Positions 23,613 to 35,249 of a stretch of 64,000 nt of DNA are shown here, piece by piece. A model generated the notes under the pieces. It was not told the DNA's origin and searched no databases. It was given only the letters and a program-made list of their open reading frames with translations. Origin of the DNA: Bugulina stolonifera (Eukaryota > Bryozoa > Gymnolaemata > Cheilostomatida > Bugulidae). Where the stretch lies: positions 11,542,501 to 11,606,500 of the forward strand of contig OW285190.1 in NCBI GenBank assembly GCA_935421135.1, written 5' to 3'. The stretch's first letter is position 1; the number at the start of each line of letters is the position of its first letter. A program made the translations under genes and the position numbers.

Positions 23613-23843
23613 TTGAAGCGCGGAAGAGCCACCGCCTTCACTTTCCCTCGCCACTCGTCACGGGGACGGGTGATTTCCCTAGGGGAGGGTCCAGGGAAAA
23701 TGAGGGTTAAGACGCGAGTCTTTCATCGAAGGTCCGGGGGCGCTCGAACGGAGGAGCGCGCGAGTGCGGTGTCACCCCGACCAGTTCAGTCTCAACAGTC
23801 CCCGGCGAAGAAATCATCCGGAAGCACCACCACCACTCGGTAA
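23613..23843 (+). CDS. Small conserved basic ORF next to the right TIR (element 1)
   Basis: About 76 codons beginning MKRGRATAFTFPR, rich in Arg, Ser and Gly (SSRGR..SLGEG, GGART). The frame ends at a GT donor (CTCG|GTAAGT) ten bases before an inner copy of the element terminus. Element 2 has the same ORF at 35925-36155 with the same start and the same donor (R|GTAAGT), and clear amino-acid similarity. It is therefore either a short gene, a first or last exon, or a conserved non-coding block that stays open. Function unknown. Confidence 0.4.
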   Translation: MKRGRATAFTFPRHSSRGRVISLGEGPGKMRVKTRVFHRRSGGARTEERASAVSPRPVQSQQSPAKKSSGSTTTTR

Positions 23844-23852
23844 GTTTCTTAT

Positions 23853-23866
23853 AGTAGTATAGTCAG
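23853..23866 (+). repeat. Internal copy of the element terminus at the inner edge of the right TIR
   Basis: AGTAGTATAGTCAG, identical to the outer terminus but pointing inward, so the right TIR (23853-24452, 600 bp) is itself bounded by inverted 14-mers. The same layout is present in element 2. Confidence 0.9.
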
Positions 23867-23910
23867 CGTCGTAAACTCTGCACGGGCACTCCGCACGGAT
23901 GTATCCTATC

Positions 23911-24452
23911 ATTACTCTAACCCGTATTTTCCTTCGCTTCACCCTACTCCAGCCGACGGTCCGCCCGCGAGGGTAGCGACGGGTCGTTGGGGCGGGAGAG
24001 CGGGGGAGGGGCGGGGGATGGGCGGGGGGACGGCGGCGTGGGGCCACGGCTGGACTCGCGAACGAGAACCGCAGCGAGGCGGAGGGCGAGGCGGAGGGGT
24101 TTGGGGTGGGGAGGGGTGGGGAGGGGCGGGGACGGGTGGAGGGAGGACGGGTGGGGTTCGCGGGGCGGGGGGGCGCGCGCGTACGCGCGCGCCCCCTCGC
24201 CCGAGCCGTGGGACCGGGCGAGGGGTTTGCTCTTTAGACTGGGTTCTACGGAACAGCCGATGAGGTTTTTGAAACCCCACCCGCGATCGGGGGGTAGGTT
24301 CTAGGGCTTTGCACATAGAGTGAGGTTTAGGGAAAGGGAGGGGGCGAGAGGACGGGTGGGGTGGTCGTCCGCCCGGGGAGTTTTTGGATCTAGGGCTAAT
24401 AAGACGCGGAAATGACCGGGTGTCTGTGCAGATCTGCACTGACTATACTACT
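23911..24452. repeat. Element 1 right terminal inverted repeat
   Basis: Reverse complement of 14927-15442, ending CTGACTATACTACT, and followed by the TACAAT duplication. It carries extra GGGGAGGGGTGG-type units compared with the left copy. Confidence 0.92.
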
Positions 24453-24458
24453 TACAAT

Positions 24459-27400
24459 AATTGCTAGTAGCTATTGATGCAGTGCTTGTGAGCCTGCAAA
24501 AGTTATCTTGGAGTAAATATATGGAGTAGTAATTAATGTAATCAAAATTGTTATATTTACATGTAGACTATATTCTAGTTATATTAGTGTAGCCAATAGA
24601 ATTGTGGTCTACTAGTACACATACTACACCATCAAGTAGGCTGTACTATCTAGTATTGTATGTTTGGAATTATGTTCTCTCTACAATGTAGAAAGGCACA
24701 ACTAGGAAGTTATGTGCAATTTCCCAATTTGATCTGCCCACATGGTTGAGGTAGTAACAGTGTTATAGAGCTCAATACAAATGAACAGATACCTCTAAAC
24801 TCTGAGGAGTAATATACCCTAATGACATTGACAGAAGATGGTTTCACTAAAACTAATAATATAAAATATGAAACTGGCCTATTAAAAAGTATAGGCAGGC
24901 TGACGAGCCATGGAGCATAGGCTACTGCTGTAGTACACTGTATTACATGTATCATTATTTATTTATATTTATGTAATTATTCAACTCTCTGAAAATAAAA
25001 CAATGCTTGGTATAAATATAGATCTTACATGTATTCATGCAAAAAGAAATTCACTTAATTGCACATTACTTAATAGTCGAGAATATTCATCTCTACCTGA
25101 AAGGGAAACAAATCACTATTGCTATACATATTTAATTCTAGTCACTTTCTAGGGTCAGTGAAATTAATTACAGTGAATCTTCACTAAAACCTTCATATTG
25201 CCCTGCAGTAAGAGTGGCTCACAAATGCTTCCAATAGGCCTACACATCTATATTGTAGGCTTTGTGATTGTGATAGGTAGGGTCAGCACCCACCACCCGA
25301 ATAGACGTACGGACATAGTAAATAAGCTAGTAAATATGATTCAGTCCTACTAGCCGAACGTCCAATGATGGTCATATTGTATCGTTGAGACATTGTTGCA
25401 AAAACATACTTCCTCCAGTTTGCTCAATTTAGAAATCTAACAAACGGATTCAACAATTAGAGAAACTCTCAGGTGTATACTAAGTACCTTCTATATAGCC
25501 TAAATTATGCTATAAGATTATTAAATTTCATGCGTGACATTTATGAGGATCTCGGAAATTTTTAATCTTCCAGATCGTGCAGTAGTGTCAGCTTAGTATG
25601 CAATAATATGGGTTAATCTTCAGTGTGTGTCCCTACAACGCAAATCAAGTCACGAATCATACTTAGAGGTTATTATAGATTATTATGTATTGTGTACGAA
25701 TTTGCTGTGTAAAGAGTGACATTTAAAAATCCTTAGACTAGAGCGGAATAGAAAGCAAGTTCATTCTTACAGCCGACAATTTAAAAGCAAACGAGCGCCA
25801 CTTTGGCGAGGTAAAAAAATCGCTGATTTAAGTTGCATCAATCTCACATTAACCTGCTAGATAAATATGGATATGGAATATTTTGTAAACAACCATTGAA
25901 TGTCTGCCCAGTAGGCTCACTAACGAGTAACATATTACCATGTTTACTTGCATCTTCTAAACTGTCTGTTAGAAAAATATAATGGAACGGCTGGTCTAAA
26001 TTATATTACAATTATTGATGATTGCACCAATTAGCCAATTGTAGAAAATTAGTTCAAACGTAATCCACAATTTAGTCTGTTAAGCACATGCAATGAAGTG
26101 GAGGACCTGTCTAGTGCTGGGTAATGATACTTAGTTAGCAGAGTTCAGAATTTATTTGTTTTGCTCGAGCTTTTTGAGTAATGAGCATCCGTCTGCATTT
26201 GTAAAACATGAAGTTAGGTCCCAATGGTAGATGGATAGTTCAGATAGTAGGGTAAACCAAGTCAGTTTAGACATTTAGCCCCAGCATACAGATTACGTTA
26301 AGTAGGCCTAATAACTTGATTTTCATCAATTATTAACTGTTGAATTAGTATACTGTCAGCTATACAATACAGTGTTATACGTGATGCCCGTTACATGTGA
26401 TGCTATGATATAGAGGCCAGAGAAAGTCCCTAAGCACTCTACATTACTGAAGCCCATCATAGGGAGAAATAATTATCCTTAGTTTCAATGGGTACAATTA
26501 TTCAAGTCCAGCACTATTCTTGGCTATCCCAACCAAAGATTTTACCATTTTAGTTACTCAGACAGCAACAAGATATACAACTATAACTATTAGTGCCTAT
26601 ATCTTACTTAGTCCCTGGGACTCATACATGTAGACTATTGTGTTTAGAATCAGCCAGTAAAACAGAGTTATTGAAATAATAAATTTGATTACAATTCAAA
26701 TAATGGTCTATTAGTAATAAGTAGGCCTAATGTAATTTCAATACTACCACCTGAACAAATAAGTAATGTAGTACTGAAGCACCTTGAATATAATAAAATA
26801 ATATTTACTCATGTGTAGAACTATAATCTGATTGCCGACATGATTAACTACAATGTCCAGAGTCCCGAGTTCTTACAAAAACTAAAATCAACTGCTAATT
26901 GATATTCGCTATATTCATATTTACTCTTGACTTGAGGCTCACAAGAGTGTAAGTTTGGTTTTAAAGCTTCGCTTATTATGTGGAAAAACTCACATATTCA
27001 TTCAGAAAAAGTTCAAGGGTGTGTCGCACAGTTAGTGACATGTTAACATGTGAAACCAATACATCGAACATAATCACAAACCTTGCAGCTAATATAATAT
27101 AACATTTTAAGCTATTGGTTTATAATATTGTATAATATAACCAGCTATGGTTCTGGTGCTTCCAGTAAAACATCCAACAACTATGAGCTAAGATTAAGCA
27201 CAGCAATAAATCATCCATGTGCTTTTTAGAAATGTTTCGACCCCTATCATGTCTTAAAATCATGCACTTAAGAGTCATTATATTTCTATATAGGCCTAAC
27301 AAGATGATGATTTAGTCATTAAACAACTAAGAAGTTTATAGTTTTAGTTAAAATATTATCTCTAGTATTCTTTGCTAATATTATCAGTAGTACTCTTCTA

Positions 27401-28021
27401 TACAGTTAGCATTTGACAGCTGATAAATTAGCAGGCTAAATACATTAGTTAGATCCGTTAGGCTTAGCAGCTTTATAATTACATTAAGGTTTAAACATGA
27501 AAAGTTTAGTTAGCAGTCCTTGAGAGCACTGACAACACAATGACCTTACTACACAAGTTCTGATGTTCAATCCGCTCAAATCGTGCTCAGCTTACTACTC
27601 CCCGTACTAACTTAATTTGGCTTTATTTACTTCAATTATAAAGCTAAATCATAACACAGAATGATATTGGATAATGATAATCAATATTAAATAGATTATT
27701 ATTAATTATTATTATAAGATTCTTATCATCAGAAATTGAAATTGATGGTAGGTCTATTATTGAGATCTACATAAAACACAAAAAATTAATTAGGTCTAAT
27801 AGAGGCTACATGAATTATTAGGTTCAGAAGAAAAGGAACTGTACTCGACATTTGGTTACAATGACATCGCTCATTCAATCAGAGTCACCAAATCAAATGA
27901 GATATCTTTTTTATTTTCATCTTTATGATTATTTTATTTTTAATTTTATAGAATTCATGATGTAAATAAATCACGTGTACACCAAAATAATTCTAATTGC
28001 ACTGTTTAAAATACAACTTAC
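24459..28021. other. PKA regulatory gene intron 1, distal part
   Basis: AT-rich intron. No exon, array or transposon end was recognised. Confidence 0.45.
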
Positions 28022-28180
28022 GTTTTCCAATTTTTCAAAGTGTTCCTTCAAGAATTTGACGGGACTTTCTGGTTTGTTTATGCAAAGCTGAACGATACAG
28101 TCCTTCAAAAGTTGTTGGATTTTATGCTTTTGAACATAGTTCTCACACTCCTTTAAACTCTGTTCTTCTCTATCTGCCAT
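28022..28180 (-). CDS. PRKAR1: PKA type I regulatory subunit, exon 1 (dimerisation/docking domain)
   Basis: This exon encodes 53 residues from the ATG at 28180 to a donor AAC|GTAAGT at 28021. The residues [18 protein letters not shown] and ...VQLC...[13 protein letters not shown] match the RI dimerisation/docking helices that bind AKAPs, including two cysteines (CENYVQ, VQLC) placed as in the disulphide-linked RI dimer. The exon ends in phase 0 and joins the linker exon at 8915. The transposable element at 14927-24452 and the candidate alternative first exon at 12889-12927 both lie between these two exons. Confidence 0.93.
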
Positions 28181-28865
28181 ATTTACAAGTTATGTATGAT
28201 GAAATACTTCAATAGATAGCTACAACTACTGTAACCGTGTAAGCAACAAAAGTAATTTCTCTACACCAAAAGTAGTGTGTGGTTGCAATATTATTCTTAG
28301 AAACGGCAACCTGCATCGCAAAATTCTCTTATCCGGTTAGGTTTGGTTGCCAAAATAATGTTTTGCTAGTTAAAAATTAATTGTTGTTTTGAATCTTAAA
28401 TTATTTAATTCAATAATGTATTTAACGTTAAAACCCTAACGAAATGTGAAAACATAGATCAGCAACAAAAACTTACCGCAGAATGCCAATTGAGCATAAC
28501 CTTTAGTATGAGTTGTGTCCTTTTGAAAAGCGAAAGACAACTCTTAATACAAACTGTAGTTGACTAAAACTGGGAGAGCACAACTTCATATTGAATCAAT
28601 ACACCGACTGTAAGGAGTATATTTTAGAAATTCAAAGTGAAACCTGATGACATCTTCTTCTATCTCAACCAAGCAGATTAAAGGCTGCTACTTCAGTATC
28701 ATTGAAATGCTGCAATAGGCTAGTTTGCTCAGCAAATGAAAGTCTCTCTGTCCATATACTATTTATTATTTTTATAATTATGTAAGACTGCAAAATTAAT
28801 GTCTTGATGTTAGTGTTTATGAAAGGGACTTTTAATTTGTCTTATAGAGGTGTCATGAATTCAAT

Positions 28866-28985
28866 TCTACATTCATGAAAACACCCATCTCTGACTGGGG
28901 TTTGAACCCTAAGGTCTCTACAGCATAATGGACAGAGAGTGTTACAACTACACCAACTCGGCATCCTAAAAAGGATAATTTTTTA
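28866..28985 (-). repeat. tRNA-derived SINE
   Basis: On the minus strand a tRNA-like head has an A box (TGGTGTAGTTG) and a B box (GGTTCAAACCC) about 45 bp apart, followed by a body with CATGAATGTAGAATTG. A relative with the same B box and CAAACCCCAGTCAG context is at 53437-53550. The upstream gap (28181-28865) is the 5' flank of the PKA regulatory gene and shows nothing else. Confidence 0.65.
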
Positions 28986-29087
28986 TATTATATTCAGTTA
29001 TATAATACAAACATTCCATTTATATGATAATAATTATAATGTGTTTTATACAATAATAATGTTTCTATAATTAATAGGAGTTGATGC

Positions 29088-29773
29088 TCAACTGCTGTCC
29101 AAGTTCTCAATATGCATGTTATAGTCGACAACTCTTATAACATTCGGATCCTGATAAGTGTGACCAGCTGTATTAAGTGATACAATGTCTGTGTTCGGTA
29201 AATTTACCCTATCAGATCTAACTTCCTTATTATTTATGTTACTGTCTGAATCAGGAGTGTTTGCAGACATCGAGTTTGACTGCACAGAGACATTTGTTTT
29301 GCCACTGTTAATGCTAATGCTATTTTTATCGAACAATACATGCCGTGAGCTTCGTCTGAATGCTGTCTGTTTGTTAGGTTCGGCAGACCCACCACTAGGA
29401 CGAAATAAAGTTTTCCTTTTATCATTCAGTAGAGAATCCATAACATTCTTGTGTATCAAACTATCTACTACCCACGCTAGTTTTTTCTTCTTTCTCGGTG
29501 GTATTTGTATACTTTCGTCTGTATTTCTTGTAATTCTTATCGAGGGTCTCACTGGCAAGGTAAACCTGGGTGATGGTGGTACAGCAACTGACGTACCTCC
29601 ACTATTCTCTGTTAGATAACTATCAATGCGTGATTTTAATATGGCTGCTTTCACAACTTTGGAAAGCTTTGGCTCCCGTTCTTCCTGTGTTGAACAGATG
29701 CTCATTGGAGCCAAATGATAGGTTGAATCCACCAGGGTGTTTGCAGGCCAATCAGAGTTTGCCATCGACGCGC
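29088..29773 (-). CDS. Last exon of an unidentified membrane protein (cytoplasmic tail)
   Basis: A long open exon on the minus strand, with an acceptor TTCACAG at its 5' edge and a stop at 29088. It encodes about 226 residues, low in hydrophobicity and rich in Ser, Asn and Arg, with basic patches (PPRKKKKLAWVVD). It joins in phase to the exon at 30526-30623, which carries a membrane helix, so it reads as a cytoplasmic tail. I do not recognise the family. It lies downstream of the POT-family gene and upstream of the PKA regulatory gene, all on the same strand. Confidence 0.6.
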
Positions 29774-30525
29774 TGTGAATACACGTACATGTATAATGTT
29801 CAGCATAAAATAATCACTCCACTCTTAAATCATTATTATACATCAATACATTGGAAACTTGACTTAGTTCAAACTTACATTTACACACAATTTATGGAGT
29901 TTGTGCACTTCTACAAATAGCTGCCGTAGATTGCATGCCGATTTCACATACTGTATACAGATATATCTGTAGCGATATCGGCATGTCATCTAAAGAAATG
30001 TACATGTACAACCTTTCACGTTTGTCAGAGAAATGTTATCAAAATTTTCTTTGGTTAGTTGGTAGCCACACAATACACTACTTTACTGTCTAATGACTGT
30101 TAAAATGTGTACACACTTACAACAAAACTTGTATTCTAATACAAGAATAATGGGTGATGCATTATTTACAGTACATAGAATAGCCATTACCAGAAATGGG
30201 CACAATAAAGGGACAGATGCAGTTTGAATTTAAAATACCGAATGAAATAAAACCTTCGCATTCGGTTTACACTATGTAGTGTCACAGTTTTTGAACAGCA
30301 AGAGAAAAATCTGAAAAAAAACTGAATAATGTCGAAGAGCTGTACAGCACTAGCCCCAGGCTTATGACTCTGGTACATGAAGGTTTAGCTGGCGTATACC
30401 CTGAGTGGCCTCATTTGGCAGCAAAGTAAAGACAATTTTTTAAATTCTGAACTAGCTAAAGTAATGGAAACTTGGATTTCATATTAGAATCTAGTAATAG
30501 TAATAGAGATAGATAGATTACATAC

Positions 30526-30623
30526 TTGTCGGCTTTCTCTTTCTGTATTCGTACACAGACTCCAGCCAATACTACCAATCCAATAGCAACCACTAAAATA
30601 ACCACCAGTAATACTTCACGGAT
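30526..30623 (-). CDS. Transmembrane exon of the unidentified membrane protein
   Basis: An acceptor CTAG and a donor AA|GTATGT bound 98 nt encoding a single strong membrane helix (EVLLVVILVVAIGLVVLAG) followed by CVRIQKEKADK, a positive-inside stop-transfer. It joins the 29773 exon in phase. Confidence 0.6.
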
Positions 30624-31138
30624 CTAGTTCACTGCTGTTGTTAACATGTGCCTATTAATAGGCTAAGATAATGCCAATTAAAGTGTGTGCTTTTGACCAA
30701 AATGTATGTACACTGGTTAGATGAATACAACATAGTCAAATACATACTACTAGGTAATGTGCAGTTTCAGTTTGATTTTTTTTTTTTTTTTTTTTTTAGT
30801 TTTTCATTCCGTAAGAAAAAACTCAATTTTTGCCCAAAACCCTGTTTTATTTATTGTGTATATACATATAGCAGTATGAATGTATTCTCGGAACGCAATA
30901 ATGTGGACTTTGCAAGGCCCAAGAATTTTTTAAATGTGAAGAATCCTCTTGTAGAAGTGCATCACCCTGAACTAAGGATGCCTAAGAATAAGACAGTCTA
31001 CATACGGCATGTACTACATACCTGTCAAGTACGCCAATTTTTATTTCTGTTTACTCGGCAGGTATGGTACACTCTAGACAGTAAAAATTGCAGTAATGAA
31101 ATATCCTATAAAAATATGTATTTATTACCTACTTATAC

Positions 31139-31292
31139 AGATTAGACCTGCGATGGCAATTGTTGTCGACTTTCCGATGATAGCGCCGACTACAAGCATG
31201 ATTATTCCAGCTACGAGAAAGCCAAAGCAAGGAATCACTGCTAGTACTGTTAGACCATATTTGTTGGTAAACTCGTTAGAACCTTCGAGTCT
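31139..31292 (-). CDS. Two-helix exon, probably the same membrane protein
   Basis: The acceptor GTAG precedes RLEGSNEFTNKYGLTVLAV, then a Gly-rich hydrophobic segment (FLVAGIIMLVVGAIIG). The donor is at 31138 or 31147; both give phase 1, which does not fit the next recognised exon, so one exon is missing from the model. A short upstream exon at 31889-31941 (ending VVPSL, phase 0) fits this one. Confidence 0.4.
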
Positions 31293-31888
31293 CTACATAG
31301 TTAAGCAGAGTATAGCAATTCAGGTACATAGTTCATTTCGTGGCTTATCATATCATGCTCTATTTGAAGAATAACAACACATACAAAGTATTGCCAAGTC
31401 TTTTATGATTTTGCACATGCCCCTCTCAAAACTTTGGTTCCATTCCACACCTGAATTGCATATTTTATTTTCCACAAATGGAAAGTCTTCATGTTTTATC
31501 AGAAGAAGTTGATAAGTATTCAAACAAATAAATTCCAACTTGACTTAATATGACTAAATATGATTCGTGCAATACAATTCCTTTCTAGATAATATTATAG
31601 AAGTATTATATCATTTACAAATAATAATATTTTTATGTATATGCACATGTACCTGCATTGACCTATGCTAAAACAATAGGTCTGTTTTAACCCAGGTTTT
31701 AAATTTTATGCCAAATTCAGTAAACCTGTAAATTTGAAAACAGAACTAATAACAGAGGCCATGGGTAACGAGTCACAGAACCAATGTCATAATAAAACGC
31801 TATAATAAAATATAATATATCTATATTAATCTTTTAATTCTAATATCACAAGATTGTTGTATATTTTATCCATTTCTGTTTTACTTAC

Positions 31889-31941
31889 CAGAGATGGTAC
31901 GACACGAGACCAAACAGTGTTTATTGTATTAGTAAATCGTG
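31889..31941 (-). CDS. Short candidate exon upstream of the two-helix exon
   Basis: 53 nt between a CAG acceptor and a CTG|GTAAGT donor, encoding RFTNTINTVWSRVVPSL. It joins in phase to the exon at 31292. Supported only by splice sites and frame. Confidence 0.35.
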
Positions 31942-32445
31942 CTGACGACTTTATGAACATGATATAAATCAAGACACAATACAATATTATAATATGCAAA
32001 TTGTTACAGAAATTATTAGATCCTGTTGCATGTAACATTTTTTAGTCAAAGAAAGTTTCAGGAATTTGGCAAATATTAGCAACAATGTTTAACATTTTGA
32101 AAATACCAGAATCAGTATTTTTTGTTGTAAAGAAAGAATGGTAGTTCAGAGCATTGTGCTGGTAAAACCTTTTAATATAACATAGTGTTTTATTTATTAA
32201 ATATAAGTGGTAAGGCCAGCAAAGTTTATAAATACCATAATAAATGAAAACATTTGACTACATGAATTCCCATTTGGTACCAATCAACAGGCATTCTATT
32301 GGTTTGAGTATTCCTGGAATTTAATATGCACTAACTACTATGAGGAGGAAAACATTCATATAAAAATATTTTGTTATAATATAAGATACATGACTATACT
32401 TCCTAGTTTTATAAATTAAAAACATAAGGTGTAACCAGCTATTAA

Positions 32446-32515
32446 AATGAGGGTACATACCTGCTGGTCGTCTAACCACTAAAATTGAGGTGGGTACACA
32501 CTTTGAACACCGCTC
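32446..32515. repeat. End fragment of the CAGTGTTCGAA hAT family
   Basis: GAGGGTACATACCTGCTGG...GAGGTGGGTACACACTTTGAACACCG resembles the right end of the hAT element at 52596-55457. No partner end was found. Confidence 0.45.
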
Positions 32516-32849
32516 GAACACATAATGCATCATAATTATGTATACATTTACGTACATTATATAGTCATGACTGCATGTATAATCCCATCATGAGATGACA
32601 TTAGCTCTGCTTTTGCTCATCAGACAATTTGTTGTCTTTGGAACCACTCAAACAAACTGATCAAAGCCTGCTATGAGATGGTTTAGACTACCAGGAACCA
32701 AATGTAGCAATTTTGCAACTTTTATAAAAATTGATTTCGGTTCACCCAATGAAGTCCAACGTATAAAACTGCTGTGAAAGTAGCCTAAACTGATAATATG
32801 GAAATAGTGCAACGCTAGCTCATGGTTCGATTATGCTATACTGCTAGTG

Positions 32850-33094
32850 CTACACAATGCGAAGCCTTAAATTAGACTTTCTTTCTATGAATACAAGTAG
32901 TATGATAGCACAGACCATGCTACCTAAAGCCCCTATACCAGCGTAGCAAATGGATCGATAGTATGTAGTGAAGTCATTGAAGCTGCGGTAGTACTGTATG
33001 CTTATAGCATACCCTATGCCAATCACGAGGTAGAATATCCCCATAGCACTGCACTGCATAGCCCTGGATGGTGATATAAATGCCAATTGGTAGC
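32850..33094 (-). CDS. POT/SLC15-family transporter, last exon
   Basis: A CAG acceptor opens ...GYQLAFISPSRAMQCSAMG, which corresponds to the late POT motif (E.A....P..M......), followed by two membrane helices and a stop at 32850. The PTR2/SLC15 family are proton-coupled di/tripeptide or histidine transporters of plasma or endolysosomal membranes. It joins the exon at 34322-34393 in phase. The helix order resembles SLC15A3/A4 (PHT) proteins, but the substrate is not inferable. Confidence 0.7.
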
Positions 33095-33257
33095 CTGAAA
33101 AAGAACAAAAAGAGAGAATTACATTTTGTATTGGTACTGGTAGCACTGAGAGGGAATTACTTCCAGTGAAACTACCACATATTCACATGGCTGTTGTGTA
33201 AATATAGGTGGGGGTGAGAGCAAGTTAGTTGTCTATGTATTGCAATGTTTTGAGCTG

Positions 33258-34212
33258 TGTTACGTACAGGAAGTGCTTGGAGGTTGGTAGAGGATGACCA
33301 AGGTAACTTCCACACATTACATAAAGAGTGAACAGTTAGTTAATGCTCTAGTATTGTTGATAATGACGTAGGTCGAGGTTGAGACTCATGAAAGAGTCCA
33401 GGGTTGACGTACTGTAGGTCTGTAGGTTTATACTCCAAAGGAGTGTAGAAAGAAGTAGTAGTAATCTAAGGACTTCGACCCGACGCTAGATTCATAAGGA
33501 ATCCGGGATCGGCTAAATTCCGATGATGTAGAACTCACAAGGAGTGTAGAAAGAGGTGCTTAAACGAGTATGAGGATGAGCTCGAGCCACTTAGGTCTAA
33601 GAAGACCTGTAGGTGGAGCTACCTGCCTGCAAGAGTAAGCCTCTAGGTTGAGTTAGGAGATGTTGCTTTATTGAAGCGTAATCAACAACTGATTTGATAC
33701 AGAAAATGTGCTGGCTTTTATACTAATAACACTTCCGGAAAAAGGTACGATAAGGTAATAGGGCTAGTACGATAAGGTATCGGGCCGGAACTTACGCGAC
33801 AACATGGCCACCAAAGGGGTTGGCCTTGCACAAAAAGTGCTTACAATAGTCCAGTATGGATAATATATAAATATGGCCATGTTTAGAGACATCGGCCCCG
33901 AAAAGTGTACAAGTAAAAGACCTAGAAGATATAATCAGGCTAAATAGATAATTGCATACATAGTATAGTGAAACCATGGGTAAAATGCGATAACCTGATT
34001 GGTTAATGACAACAATACAAAGCTCACTATGCATAAGCAGTTGATTATAATAATAGTAGAGTAATTAATGTCCATGCATGCATAAGATTATATAGTAAGG
34101 TAATGTCAATGCATGGTGATAGAGTAAATATAAGAACAATGTCAATTGTATGTACATGATTATTGGCACAAGTTACAGTTCATGCTGTGGCAGGCTATGC
34201 TGATTCACCACA
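33258..34212 (-). mobile_element. LTR-like repeat, family B, copy 1
   Basis: About 950 bp, shared with 45119-45770, 61597-62514 and 62942-64000. On the minus strand it starts TGTGGTGAATC and ends near ACGTAACA (TG...CA). It has an AATAAAGCAACATCTCC poly(A)-type block and a TATAAAAGCCAGC box, which suggest a solo LTR. No matching target duplication was found, so the exact ends are uncertain. It lies in the last intron of the POT gene. Confidence 0.6.
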
Positions 34213-34321
34213 GTATTATAGCTATCGAACATTGTATGTGAGTTTCGTGAATGCCGGCCTTTGCTTGGTTTTCTGGCAACAAATTACTGTTATATTTTAT
34301 ATTTTGTATTTCTCCATTTAC

Positions 34322-34393
34322 CTGTGGTGAAGATGATTCCATTAGTAATTCCTAGTAGTGTTATAAGAACAGCCTGCTCAACCACAGGTGTTT
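34322..34393 (-). CDS. POT/SLC15-family transporter, penultimate exon
   Basis: 72 nt between CTAG and ACAG|GTAAAT, encoding TPVVEQAVLITLLGITNGIIFTT, one membrane helix. The phase fits both neighbours (34869 and 33094). Confidence 0.65.
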
Positions 34394-34868
34394 CTAGAAA
34401 ACAATACAATATAGTTAACTCCCTAGTTGACTGCTTACATACACATGTAGAAAAAGATTATCTGTTCAGTTGAAGAATCGTTCTCAAAGAGGGGCGCAGT
34501 ATTATTTTAAGTGGAAAAATATTATCTGTGTTATACATGTACTATATGACTGTATATTTGGACCACATTTGAATATGAAGTTCTATTCAAATTATCAATT
34601 ATTGTGAGATGTGATACTGTCAACCATATAAATATACAAATTTGTGATTAGAGACAACCAGGGGCCGAAACTGCAGGTAGAAAACATAATTGATGCATGG
34701 TACAAGATTGTGTGAAGTACTGTGTATACCAGAATAACTGCCTAGACAAGTACATGTAGATAGCAAACAGCAAAACAATGAGCGGAAAAATCCGACCACA
34801 AAATCAATGATCACACCCAACATGTACATTTACATGACTGTAGTATTGCTATACTTATAGGAGATTAC

Positions 34869-35052
34869 TTGGGTAGTCATTCCAGTTTTGAATCACTAGA
34901 ATTATAATGGACACCGCCATAATAACATGACCTCCAGTGATTTTGTGAAGAAACGCTAGAGGTTTATTACATCGAGACATCAGGCGGCCAACTAGGTGTA
35001 TGAATGGTATAGTTGCTACTGCTGCAAAATACTGGGCCATCAACATCCCTTC
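34869..35052 (-). CDS. POT/SLC15-family transporter, internal exon
   Basis: A GCAG acceptor opens EGMLMAQYFAAVATIPFIHL..., then a hydrophobic helix (HVIMAVSIIILVIQNW), ending at CCAA|GTAATC. It joins to ...LRTGE (45832) and to TPVVEQ (34393) in phase. Element 2 and a family-B repeat occupy the intron upstream of this exon. Confidence 0.7.
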
Positions 35053-35249
35053 CTGCAACAAGAAAAATACCCCAGATTACCTGCAATAAGCAGTGGAATA
35101 ACAATTTGGAAAAACTACATTTTCCAGTAGTCAGTACGCACTGGCAAGGTAAGCTGTCTTCTCTCTTCATTTACCCAGGTAAGGAAAGGACAAAAGTTCT
35201 AAAGTGAATTTTAAGCCAATTGTTCTGCTTTAATATTGTTGTAGCTGAT

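Larger units (their letters stand above)
14927..24452. mobile_element. Element 1: 9.5-kb PolB-encoding element with long TIRs, 6-bp TSD
   Basis: The element begins AGTAGTATAGTCAG and ends with its exact complement. It is flanked by TACAAT on both sides (14921-14926 and 24453-24458). The TIRs are about 0.52-0.54 kb. Inside are two divergent spliced genes around a central CCGATG array: a family-B DNA polymerase (+) and a basic two-repeat protein (-), plus a small ORF next to the right TIR. The 6-bp duplication, AG...CT ends and PolB are Maverick/Polinton traits, but no integrase, ATPase, protease or capsid gene is present and the size is half of the usual. The element lies in intron 1 of the PKA regulatory gene. 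Its polymerase has one frameshift and one stop. Confidence 0.93.

Noticed and set aside
23275..23616. ORF with long methionine run
   Set aside because: Translation of the GAT microsatellite.
14927..24452. Canonical Maverick/Polinton
   Set aside because: No integrase, ATPase, protease or capsid ORF, and half the usual length; only PolB, ends and duplication length agree.
30841..31085. Plus-strand ORF beginning MNVFSERNNVDFARPK as a gene
   Set aside because: No family match, no splice-compatible neighbours, and it opposes the membrane-protein gene; left as unexplained open sequence.
33258..34212. Proven solo LTR with target duplication (family B)
   Set aside because: TG...CA-like ends and LTR signals exist, but no matching direct repeat was found at any copy.
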